NCBI GenBank assembly: GCA_019136325.1 | Contig: JAGVUJ010000158.1 | Span: 1-16,963 of the forward strand | DNA from: Deltaproteobacteria bacterium | GTDB taxonomy: Bacteria; Desulfobacterota; Syntrophia; Syntrophales; Smithellaceae | Reading direction: 5' to 3' | DNA: 16,963 nucleotides | Part shown: positions 1 to 7,241 of the stretch, piece after piece | Numbering within the stretch: position 1 is the stretch's first letter | Layout: each line of letters opens with the position of its first letter | The notes under the pieces: model-generated | Seen by the model: only the letters and a program-made list of their open reading frames with translations | Told to the model about the DNA's origin: nothing | Database searches by the model: none | Position numbers and translations under genes: made by a program

Positions 1-1
1 C

Positions 2-196
2 ATCGGCCTCAGAAAACTGACCGGTCTTTTGATGGAAGCATCGGAGAAACTTGGCCGGGAAATTAATCCCTACCGGTTAACTGAAATTGAGTTCATCAAA
101 AGAAAAAAAGAAAAGGATCATTTTCTCCAGCAAGTGCTTGAGTCCCCCAAGATATTTATAACAGGTACGGAAGATGAGCTTAGCGCAATGGGCTGA
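2..196 (+). CDS. Nucleotidyltransferase (MNT-type) protein, C-terminal fragment
   Basis: Only the last 64 codons are present, open from position 2 to the TGA at 194-196. The ending has the pattern of a short basic helix, then a segment reading FLQQVLESPKIFITGTEDEL. This resembles the C-terminus of stand-alone nucleotidyltransferases (often with an N-terminal winged helix) that are paired with HEPN proteins. Family knowledge: such MNT proteins act as antitoxins that inactivate a HEPN ribonuclease, in characterised cases by AMP transfer. The stop lies 23 bases inside the next gene, which is a HEPN protein, so the pair is almost certainly translationally coupled. The catalytic GSxxx(x)D motif would lie upstream of the window and cannot be checked. 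The identity rests on the tail plus the partner. Confidence 0.6.
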   Translation: MGLRKLTGLLMEASEKLGREINPYRLTEIEFIKRKKEKDHFLQQVLESPKIFITGTEDELSAMG

Positions 197-620
197 TAAT
201 GGCTGGTTAAGACCTCACAAAACCAGTCAAAAAGAAATCAGTGACTTGTTAAGGATTGTTGAGCGTGATTTGCAAGACGCAGCAGGCAGCATTTCGGCTG
301 ATTGGCGATTTGGCATTGCCTACAATGCAGCGCTGAAGCTTTGCACGATTTTACTGTATGCATCAGGCTACAAACCGGAAAAGACTTTGCAGCATTACCG
401 CACCATACAAGCATTGCCCCTGATCCTGGGCAGTGCATACAAAGAAGATGTAAAGTATCTGGATACCTGCCGCAACAAAAGAAATACCGCCGAATATGAT
501 TATGTCGGTGTGGCCGCTGCTGATGATGTGGATGAATTGATTGATTTTGTAAAAGAACTACGTGAAAAAATCATCAAATGGCTAGAAGAAAAACATCCGC
601 ATTTGGTAAGCGGGAAATAG
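174..620 (+). CDS. HEPN-domain protein, partner of the upstream nucleotidyltransferase
   Basis: A complete 148-residue, all-helical protein of the size expected for HEPN domains. A basic motif at R100-N101-K102-R103-N104-T105-A106-E107-Y108-D109-Y110 aligns with the HEPN ribonuclease motif RNxxxHxY. R103, N104 and the final Y110 are kept, but the catalytic His position is a Tyr (Y108). The start overlaps the end of the nucleotidyltransferase gene by 23 bases, as in known MNT/HEPN toxin-antitoxin pairs. In active members the HEPN protein is an RNase toxin. With the His replaced, this one may be inactive, or may belong to a subfamily with a modified active site, so toxicity is not assured. It looks intact, with no frameshift or truncation. 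Confidence 0.7.
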   Translation: MSLAQWADNGWLRPHKTSQKEISDLLRIVERDLQDAAGSISADWRFGIAYNAALKLCTILLYASGYKPEKTLQHYRTIQALPLILGSAYKEDVKYLDTCRNKRNTAEYDYVGVAAADDVDELIDFVKELREKIIKWLEEKHPHLVSGK

Positions 621-672
621 TAATTGATAGAATTGTAAAGCGGTCAATCTAAGAAGGAAATTTTGATTGGTA

Positions 673-691
673 TTAGATTGGTTTTAGATTG
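673..691. repeat. Short tandem direct repeat (8 bp, 11-bp period)
   Basis: TTAGATTG occurs at 673-680 and again at 684-691, separated by GTT. It lies in the 122-base non-coding gap between the HEPN gene and the AbiEii remnant. An 11-base period would put both copies on the same face of the helix, as at an operator. The repeat is AT-rich and short, so chance is quite possible, and I see no convincing promoter beside it. Confidence 0.25.
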
Positions 692-742
692 CAACTGCAT
701 CGTAATGAGCGCACCATCCATGCCGCCGAATCGAAGAGGTAA

Positions 743-1081
743 CGCGGTGCGTCGCTGCGCAAGCTCTATTTTAATGTTCCGCGTCGCTACTCGGAGAATA
801 TAGAACTGGTTCAAAGGAGACTGCGCGATCTTTTCGATTTGTGGTTGGGCGTAACGGAAGGGAAAGCCGATGTCGGAAGAATCGTCCATATCTTCAAACA
901 TTATATGGAAAACGAGGGCCAAAATGTTGAAAGCATGAATTACGAAAAGAATCTGCAAGAAAAAATGAAGCATCGGGGATTTTTGACTGATCTGAATCCC
1001 TTGCTGCCAGCTAATGCAGCGTGTGATGTTAAGGAAGCCTATAAGCTCATAAAAAATGAAATCGTCGATAAACTAAAGTGA
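743..1081 (+). pseudogene. Remnant of an AbiEii-like nucleotidyltransferase (C-terminal piece)
   Basis: The frame is open from 743, just after an in-frame TAA at 740-742, to the TGA at 1079-1081. The reading matches the C-terminal region of nucleotidyltransferases of the AbiEii/AbiGii toxin family: a KLYFNVPRRYSENIELVQRR stretch, then an EKNLQEKM...GFLTDLNPLLP segment and a final EAYKLIKNEIVDKL helix. There is no ATG with a ribosome binding site for the conserved part. The first possible start, TTG at 839, would cut off conserved residues. The N-terminal catalytic domain is absent, and the 120 bases upstream encode nothing recognisable in any frame. I therefore read it as the 3' end of a gene truncated by deletion. 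The AbiEii assignment is made by eye. An alternative is a small orphan gene starting at TTG 839 (80 residues). Confidence 0.5.
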
Positions 1082-1087
1082 TGAAAA

Positions 1088-1840
1088 ATGGCATTAAGAA
1101 CACACAAACCCAGTGGTATTGCAACTTGGTCCGAAGATGATAGACCACGGGAGAAGTTGTTTCGATTAGGTGCGAAGCATCTTTCGGATTCTGAATTGTT
1201 GGCGGTGATTCTCAGAATCGGCGTTGAAGGGAAAAGCGCCATCGATTTGGGTCAGGAGATCAAGGCCCGTTTTAAGACATGGCGGAATATGGCCGATGTG
1301 GACACCGCCGAGTGGAAGCAAATCAAGGGATTAGGCATCACCAAGATATCACAAATACTGGCCGCCATCGAAATCGGGCAAAGGATCCAATCCGAGAAGT
1401 CAAAACAAGATGCATTGATCAACGATGCCAAACAATTGGCAGAAATCTTTTTGCCTCGACTGCGGGATGAAAAGAAAGAATCTTTTTGGGTCGTAATGCT
1501 TGACGGGAAAAATAAAATCAAGGATGAAATGGAATTGGCAAAGGGAACCGTCAATGAAGTCAGCACCTATATTCGCGAAGTTTTGATGACGGTCTTGCGA
1601 GGCGCAGCAGCAAGTTTCGCCATCATCCATAACCATCCCTCCGGGAATCCTGAGCCAAGTCAAAATGATATACAATTGACCCGCGAACTGGTATGCGCGG
1701 GAAAAGCCATGAAAATAAAAGTCCAGGACCATTTGATTATTGGTGATGACAGATATTATAGCTTTGCAGAACATGGCCAAATCAAGGATCTTGAAAAGCA
1801 ATGGGAGAATTATATCCACATGAAGTCTGATGGAGGCTGA
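1088..1840 (+). CDS. radC: RadC family JAB-domain protein
   Basis: A complete 250-residue RadC homologue of typical length. The N-terminal region holds the conserved RPREKL and LSDSELLAVILR blocks (residues 19-43). A helix-hairpin-helix lies around residues 79-97 (IKGLGITKISQILAAIEIG). The C-terminal JAB/MPN domain carries the metal-binding signature HNHPSG at 181-186, followed by S191 and D194, and the late DHLIIGDDRYYSFAEHG block. The predicted metalloprotease/hydrolase ligands are all intact. The biochemical role of RadC is unsettled: despite its name it is not firmly tied to DNA repair, and it is common on plasmids and in genomic islands. Here it starts 6 bases after the AbiEii remnant and ends 1 base before the preferred start of the DptF-like gene, so it is probably co-transcribed with the restriction block. 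Identity is firm; its role here is unknown. Confidence 0.92.
   Translation: MALRTHKPSGIATWSEDDRPREKLFRLGAKHLSDSELLAVILRIGVEGKSAIDLGQEIKARFKTWRNMADVDTAEWKQIKGLGITKISQILAAIEIGQRIQSEKSKQDALINDAKQLAEIFLPRLRDEKKESFWVVMLDGKNKIKDEMELAKGTVNEVSTYIREVLMTVLRGAAASFAIIHNHPSGNPEPSQNDIQLTRELVCAGKAMKIKVQDHLIIGDDRYYSFAEHGQIKDLEKQWENYIHMKSDGG
1832..1836 (+). promoter_or_regulatory. Ribosome binding site that decides the start of the DptF-like gene
   Basis: GGAGG at 1832-1836, inside the last codons of radC, stands 5 bases before the ATG at 1842. The earlier in-frame ATG at 1830 has no such site in front of it. This favours initiation at 1842, one base after the radC stop, and suggests translational coupling. 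Confidence 0.6.
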
Positions 1841-1841
1841 T

Positions 1842-3644
1842 ATGGCGGGCAATCACAATCCCTCTGTAGCAAAATTTTTAACGATCTACAGCCAAAGCGA
1901 ATTTAGCACTTCCGGCACAAGAGGATACGATTCGCAAACATATGTAGACACTAAGCTAGACTTGAAACTGACTCCGCGTATCTACACACCAGAGACACGA
2001 TTGGTCGTTTTGACAGGCAATGCCGGTGATGGGAAAACGGCCTATATTCAGCGACTGGAGTCCTTAGCCAGAGACCAGGGGGCAAGATTTTCTGAGCAAA
2101 CAGACAATGGCTGCACCTACAAGATGGATGGGATCGCGTACCAGACGTTATATGACGGCAGCCAGGATTTCGAAGGCGCCAAGAACGATCAAATACTAAA
2201 AGAATTCTTCTTTGATCTGGAGGGCACTGCTGAACCCAAAGGGGCGTTTACAAAAATTATCGCCATAAATGAAGGCAAATTAAGGGATTTCATTCTTAAT
2301 AAGAGAGAATATTCCTGGTTGGGAAGGCAGGTGCATCACTATTTTGAATCGGACAGTTTTACACCTCATAAATCCTTGATTTTCATTAATCTCAATCTCC
2401 GATCTGTGGTAAGTGAGAATGAAAACGAGCCGTCCATATTTGATCTCATCCTGGATAGATTTTTAGATAAAGAAGGTTCCATGGGATTTTGGAACGCCTG
2501 TGCTCCTGAGCACTGTTCTTACGCAAATCGGTGCTATATTCGCTACAACATAGAGACGCTTCGCCACCCCGATTTGGGGCCAATCGTCAGACATCGTTTA
2601 AAACAGCTTTTCTATGCAGTTTTTTTCAGAAAAATAAGGCATATCACCGTTCGCGATATTCGATCCGTTCTCTCGTACATTCTCATCAACAAATATTCAT
2701 GTCACCAGATCCAGGCAGACCTTGATCGCGGTTTTTCAGCTATAGATCGGTTTTATTACAACGCCGTATTTCCTAATGACGAAAAAGATCGCCTTGCCCG
2801 AACGATGTGCGACCTGGATGTCTCCCTCACATCCAACCCGAAGCTGGACAACTTCATTCATTTTCACGGGCCTGATGATGATTTATGCTTACAGCTTTTA
2901 ATAGCCGGGCATGAGGAAAGACAGGATCAGCCTTATCTTAGGAAGCTTTTTGAAAGCATGCCCCGGGGGACGGATGACAATGATCCTATCCGCCGTGACA
3001 ACGCCCACCGCTACCATCGGTCGCTAAGGAAAAAACTTTTCTTCGAGAGTGCAGTAGAGCAGATGAGGGCGGCAGGATTCCCTATTTGGAAAGATTTTCT
3101 CCCCTACAATAAATTTGACCGTTTTTCCCAAGTCGTTCATGCAAGGGAAGATCAACATTTTGGGCTACGAAATAATCTAACGCTGGCGATTAGCAAATCG
3201 GAACGCATTTACAATGAAATTATCGGCAGTGAGAATCTATGCCTCCGCTCTACTTCTACAACCAAAGCAAACACGAAAGGGTTTTATAGCTTCCCTGCTT
3301 CGGATTTCAAGGTCATTGTCAAAGACATCGGATTTCAGGAAGAGTTTTTGGAATACACGCCGAACGCTCTTTATTACCGGCATGTCGGCACTGGCGCCAA
3401 TCTGAAGAACCCTGTTGAACTCGAAATACCGATTGATCTTTTTGAGGTTCTTTGCCGTATCCGAGAGGGTTATATCCCTGCAGCAAGCGAGGTGCGGACC
3501 TTTTTTCTCAATCTCGAAATGTTTAAAAGGAGGATTGCTTCGAAGCGGCCCGACAAGATCTTTCTTACTGATGATGATTCAACTTTGTTTGAAATCAAGA
3601 AAGATCCCGTAAACAATCTGATCATGACCAAGGTAGGTGGATAA
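1842..3644 (+). CDS. DptF-like P-loop NTPase of a DptFGH-type restriction module
   Basis: About 600 residues. A Walker A motif, GNAGDGKT, lies at residues 59-66 (counted from the ATG at 1842) after a short N-terminal region. It is followed by a KIIAINEGKLRDF block (about 138-150), a hydrophobic strand, FINLNLR (about 181-187), and a late HITVRDIRSVLSYIL segment that looks like a sensor helix. C220, C225 and C231 form a small cysteine cluster that could bind zinc. The P-loop, size and gene order (before a 535-residue partner and upstream of a very large HerA-type ATPase) fit DptF (DndF), the NTPase of phosphorothioation-dependent restriction. It overlaps the next gene by one base (TAATG). The start at 1842 is chosen for its Shine-Dalgarno; 1830 would add four residues. 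That it is a P-loop NTPase is certain; that it is a DptF homologue is likely but unsearched. Confidence 0.72.
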   Translation: MAGNHNPSVAKFLTIYSQSEFSTSGTRGYDSQTYVDTKLDLKLTPRIYTPETRLVVLTGNAGDGKTAYIQRLESLARDQGARFSEQTDNGCTYKMDGIAYQTLYDGSQDFEGAKNDQILKEFFFDLEGTAEPKGAFTKIIAINEGKLRDFILNKREYSWLGRQVHHYFESDSFTPHKSLIFINLNLRSVVSENENEPSIFDLILDRFLDKEGSMGFWNACAPEHCSYANRCYIRYNIETLRHPDLGPIVRHRLKQLFYAVFFRKIRHITVRDIRSVLSYILINKYSCHQIQADLDRGFSAIDRFYYNAVFPNDEKDRLARTMCDLDVSLTSNPKLDNFIHFHGPDDDLCLQLLIAGHEERQDQPYLRKLFESMPRGTDDNDPIRRDNAHRYHRSLRKKLFFESAVEQMRAAGFPIWKDFLPYNKFDRFSQVVHAREDQHFGLRNNLTLAISKSERIYNEIIGSENLCLRSTSTTKANTKGFYSFPASDFKVIVKDIGFQEEFLEYTPNALYYRHVGTGANLKNPVELEIPIDLFEVLCRIREGYIPAASEVRTFFLNLEMFKRRIASKRPDKIFLTDDDSTLFEIKKDPVNNLIMTKVGG

Positions 3645-5251
3645 TGGGAATTAGTAGACAACATAAAGCGTTTCGCTTTGACAAAATTATGCCCATTGAT
3701 GCCAACAACATCATCTTAGAACAGGCGTTTGCCCGTTTTCTTGTGTTGATGAGGACCAAGGGCGTTCCGATTACCACTACAACGAAAAAAACGCTTTATC
3801 CCCAAAGCCTTGTTAATTTGATTGCAGATGATCCGACCCACTTTCAGGGGATGACAACCGATGCCCATCGCAAGCAACTTCTTGAAGATTGGTTGGCCAA
3901 TGAATTTGCCACAACCATCAAGGTCGGACGCAGCGGTGACGGCGAGGCGCGCATTGCCAATATGAAACCGATTCACATGTCCACCATTAAACTGCTCGAT
4001 CCACGCATCCGCAGCCAGGACCGTGATCTCAGCAAATTTCTCTACAATGTATTTCAGGACAGTGACTTGATCATGGGGAATGAAAGCCTCCTTCTGCCCT
4101 ATTTAACGGTAGGCACTGAGGATTTTGGCGATCATGACAGTAGAATTGATGAAAGCAATGCATCGGAACTCGACATCGAAACATTGTTCTTACTCCGCCT
4201 TCTCAACGATTTCAGAGTCGATAAGGTTGATAAAAGGAAGCGGATCACGCCCCATGATTTTACTTGTCTCGCACAAAGGCAACTGATCATAAACGATACA
4301 GCCCGCCTCCTCGTTTATAAAGACTCCATGCCAAGGAGGGAACTTATCGACTACCTGATCATGCTTTTTGCCTTCCATGCCGCCCTTTACTGCCTAAAGA
4401 GTTTTCGCTTGATCAATCATTTGTCAGATACAGGTCAATACCGTTGCCGTCATTGCCGGGGCATCAATATGGGAAGCCTGGATCGCCTCTCTGAATGCGA
4501 GTTTCAGCCCGATATTTTCGTCGATCTCACAAATGGCCAGGACAAAGAATGCGACCGCATGGCCAAAGACAAAGTGGCCAAACATCATGCCGTAATGTAT
4601 CGCTATTTTTCTTCCCATTACAAACTGAAGAAGGTCGATGAATTTGCATCCACATTCCCTGGTTACTCAGGCTCATTGGAAGATTTGGTGAAATTCTTTT
4701 CTCATAAGGATTTAGACGCCTTTTTCAGAATGAGATTGTCGGAGATCATCTCTGTGGAAGAGAATGAGGAATTGGACCCGGAAATAAAGGCGATAAGAGA
4801 TTTGAACCTGTCGCCCCTTGAGACCTTTGTCGAGATTGTGACTCAGAAGACGTTTGATACCCGATCAAGAAATCACAAGTCACTATTGGCATCTCTCTGC
4901 GGCATGGGAAAAGAGAGCGGCTTTTTGATGGGGGGCCGGGGAAGAAAGAGGAAGTATGTCCTGGGCAATCAGCTTCTGGAACTTTTAGTTCAGTTGTCTG
5001 TCGTCGGCCATAACCAAAAACGGGGATTTTTCACGCAGCCGATTGCCATCACCGATTTCGTGGAATTTTTGAAAAAGCGCTATGGGTTGTTAATCGATTG
5101 CAACAAAGGTTCGGAAGACACCCCCGAAGGGGCAAAGGCATTGGAAAATAATTTCAATTCCCTGAAAACCCGCCTGCGTCAGTTGGGATTCTATACGGAT
5201 CTATCGGATGCGTCCAATTCGCAGGTGATTCGTCCTCGATTTACGATTTAG
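3644..5251 (+). CDS. DptG-like protein of a DptFGH-type restriction module
   Basis: A 535-residue soluble protein with no P-loop, no transmembrane segment and no catalytic signature that I can recognise. It has a CRHC pair at residues 268-271, with further cysteines at C285 and C303, which might form a metal site. The C-terminal third (about 420-535) contains basic patches (GGRGRKRKY at about 427-435, then a KTRLRQLGFYTDLS tail) that could contact DNA. Its start overlaps the stop of the DptF-like gene by one base, and the sequence AGGTAGGTGG just upstream can serve as the ribosome binding site. The call comes mainly from synteny: in dptFGH loci the middle gene encodes DptG, a poorly conserved partner needed for restriction. 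It could instead be an unrelated protein occupying the same slot. Confidence 0.5.
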   Translation: MGISRQHKAFRFDKIMPIDANNIILEQAFARFLVLMRTKGVPITTTTKKTLYPQSLVNLIADDPTHFQGMTTDAHRKQLLEDWLANEFATTIKVGRSGDGEARIANMKPIHMSTIKLLDPRIRSQDRDLSKFLYNVFQDSDLIMGNESLLLPYLTVGTEDFGDHDSRIDESNASELDIETLFLLRLLNDFRVDKVDKRKRITPHDFTCLAQRQLIINDTARLLVYKDSMPRRELIDYLIMLFAFHAALYCLKSFRLINHLSDTGQYRCRHCRGINMGSLDRLSECEFQPDIFVDLTNGQDKECDRMAKDKVAKHHAVMYRYFSSHYKLKKVDEFASTFPGYSGSLEDLVKFFSHKDLDAFFRMRLSEIISVEENEELDPEIKAIRDLNLSPLETFVEIVTQKTFDTRSRNHKSLLASLCGMGKESGFLMGGRGRKRKYVLGNQLLELLVQLSVVGHNQKRGFFTQPIAITDFVEFLKKRYGLLIDCNKGSEDTPEGAKALENNFNSLKTRLRQLGFYTDLSDASNSQVIRPRFTI

Positions 5252-5270
5252 CCTGAGTAGGAGGAGATAC

Positions 5271-7238
5271 GTGACAAAAAGCGTTAAAGACCAACCGGAA
5301 ATCAGCGATGGGAAAATTGTTGATTTCATAGACGGGAAAATAAGGAAAGACAGCGAGACAGAGCAGATCCGACAAAACTTTGAACGGACGCTCATCGAGG
5401 AATACAATTATCATCCTGAAGATGTTTCCGTCGATTTCAAGATCAAGGTCATGGATGGGTCAAGAAAAGTTACGAAGACCATCTCTTTGTCCATTCTTCA
5501 CGAAAAGAAATCGGCCAAACCAACCCAGGATGATGTGTATGTCCTGATTATGGTCGTAAAACCGAAAACCCAGCCCACCGACCTTTCCGGCGGCACCGAG
5601 GACCTGGAAAAGCTGCTTGCTGCTTGCCCCAACGCCGCCTTTGCCTGCTGGTCGAACGGGATTGAGACACTCTATTTTCAGAAGAAGAAAACGAAATTTG
5701 ATGTTGATATTTTTCCAGTCAATGATTTCCCGCGCAAAGGCGAAGATGATGCCGCGATCTTTACAACGGATCGTTCCCGATTAAGAGCAGCTACGGGCAA
5801 TAACCTGCTCTATGCATTTAAGCGCTGCCATGACTTCATCCACGCCAACCAGGGTGGCTCCAAAGAGCAAATCTTTTGGGAATTTCTCAAGGTTTTATTT
5901 GCGAAGATTCAAGATGAGGAACAGGGCGGACGCCCGCAATTTTCCATTCGCACCCTTGAGGAACGAAATACACCGACCGGACACCAGCTCGTCAAAGAGC
6001 GGATTGATGCCCTTTTCAAATCCGTCAAAAAAAAATCGGGGTTCCAAGGATTGTTCGACGACCAGGCCGCGGACATCCGTTTCCAGCCCGATGTACTGAC
6101 CTTCACTGTAGCGCAATTGGAAAAATACGACTTTCTCCATTCCTCCGTGGATGTCAAGGGTATGGCTTATGAAACCATTGTCGGACCGACCCTGGAAGGC
6201 ACGCGGGGTGAATTCTTCACTCCCCGCAACCTCGTCAAGATGGCCGTCAAAATGCTCGATCCCAAACCCGGCGATCGCATCCTTGACCCTGCCTGTGGTA
6301 CAGGGGGCTTCATTGTCGTTGCCTTTAACTACATCGCCGAACAACTCCGTCTGGCGGCAAAAAAACAATGGCGAAACCCCGCTAAGCCGACAGAAGATGA
6401 AGAACGAGTAGTAAATGAACAAATCCATCAGGCGGGCAAGAATGTCTTTGGCATTGATTTCAACGCCAACCTCGCCAAGACCGCCCAGATGAACATGGTC
6501 ATGAACAACGATGGCCGCGGCGGCATCTATTCCGTCAATTCTCTCTGGAAACCTTCCGCCTGGCCCAAAGAGATAGCTACAGCGATTACATTGTCCGGCT
6601 ACGATATGGTGATTACCAATCCGCCCTTTGGCACAAAGATCAAAGTTGAGGGGAGTGAAATCCTGGGGCAATACGACTTGGCGCACGCCTGGAGCAAGGA
6701 AGGAGAACGTTGGGTCATGCAGGGAACGCTGAAAACGGGCGTTCCGCCGGAGATACTGTTTATCGAACGCTGCTTCCAATTCTTGAAACCCGGGACCGGT
6801 AAAATGGCAATTGTCCTTCCCGACGGTATTCTGGGGAATCCTGATTTGGAATATGTCCGTTATTGGATTATGGCAAATTGTCAGGTCCTGGCCAGCGTGG
6901 ATCTCCCAGTGGAAATGTTCTTGCCTCGGACGGGCACCCAGACCAGTGTCCTTTTCCTGCGCCGAAAATCAGATCAAGAAAAATTGGCAGAAAGCCTCTC
7001 CGGGGAACCGCCAGAATATTCAATTTTCATGGCCATCGCAAAATCCGTGGGGAAGGATCGCCGCGGGAATACGATTTACAAAAGGGATAAGGAAGGAAGA
7101 GAAATCATCAAGCCAGACTTGTATAAAAAATATGCCCATTCGACTGTCCTGGATTTCGCCCCTATCGTGGAACCGACTGGGCGCATTGTAAATGATGACC
7201 TTCCGGAAATTGCAAGATTATTTCGAGAAGAGTTCTAA
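5271..7238 (+). CDS. hsdM: Type I DNA adenine methyltransferase (HsdM) with N-terminal HsdR_N-like domain
   Basis: A 655-residue protein starting at GTG with a strong GGAGGAG site a few bases upstream. Residues 1-145 resemble the HsdR N-terminal domain (an ETEQIRQNFERTLIEEY helix, strands, then a GGTEDLEKLLAACPNAAFACWSNG block). About 150-290 is the helical HsdM N-terminal region. The methyltransferase domain follows: RGEFFTPRNLV at 312-322, SAM-binding motif I DPACGTGGF at 339-347, and the catalytic N6-adenine motif NPPF at 450-453. All active-site elements of an m6A enzyme are present. It should methylate adenine in double-stranded DNA at a site chosen by the HsdS encoded 3 bases downstream. 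No hsdR is present. In the N-terminal domain the usual nuclease residues look lost (see findings), so it is probably structural or DNA-binding. The added domain makes it longer than a classical HsdM (about 500-530). Confidence 0.9.
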   Translation: MTKSVKDQPEISDGKIVDFIDGKIRKDSETEQIRQNFERTLIEEYNYHPEDVSVDFKIKVMDGSRKVTKTISLSILHEKKSAKPTQDDVYVLIMVVKPKTQPTDLSGGTEDLEKLLAACPNAAFACWSNGIETLYFQKKKTKFDVDIFPVNDFPRKGEDDAAIFTTDRSRLRAATGNNLLYAFKRCHDFIHANQGGSKEQIFWEFLKVLFAKIQDEEQGGRPQFSIRTLEERNTPTGHQLVKERIDALFKSVKKKSGFQGLFDDQAADIRFQPDVLTFTVAQLEKYDFLHSSVDVKGMAYETIVGPTLEGTRGEFFTPRNLVKMAVKMLDPKPGDRILDPACGTGGFIVVAFNYIAEQLRLAAKKQWRNPAKPTEDEERVVNEQIHQAGKNVFGIDFNANLAKTAQMNMVMNNDGRGGIYSVNSLWKPSAWPKEIATAITLSGYDMVITNPPFGTKIKVEGSEILGQYDLAHAWSKEGERWVMQGTLKTGVPPEILFIERCFQFLKPGTGKMAIVLPDGILGNPDLEYVRYWIMANCQVLASVDLPVEMFLPRTGTQTSVLFLRRKSDQEKLAESLSGEPPEYSIFMAIAKSVGKDRRGNTIYKRDKEGREIIKPDLYKKYAHSTVLDFAPIVEPTGRIVNDDLPEIARLFREEF

Positions 7239-7241
7239 AAT

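Noticed and set aside
644..973. Minus-strand open frame of 109 codons over the AbiEii remnant
   Set aside because: The plus-strand frame carries the AbiEii-like pattern through the same stretch. The antisense protein resembles nothing.
1400..1852. Minus-strand open frame of 150 codons inside radC
   Set aside because: It is antisense to the conserved RadC JAB domain and ends at its border; a shadow.
5895..6779. Long open frame on the minus strand (294 codons)
   Set aside because: It lies wholly antisense to the hsdM methyltransferase core, whose motifs are unmistakable. The minus-strand translation has no recognisable domain.
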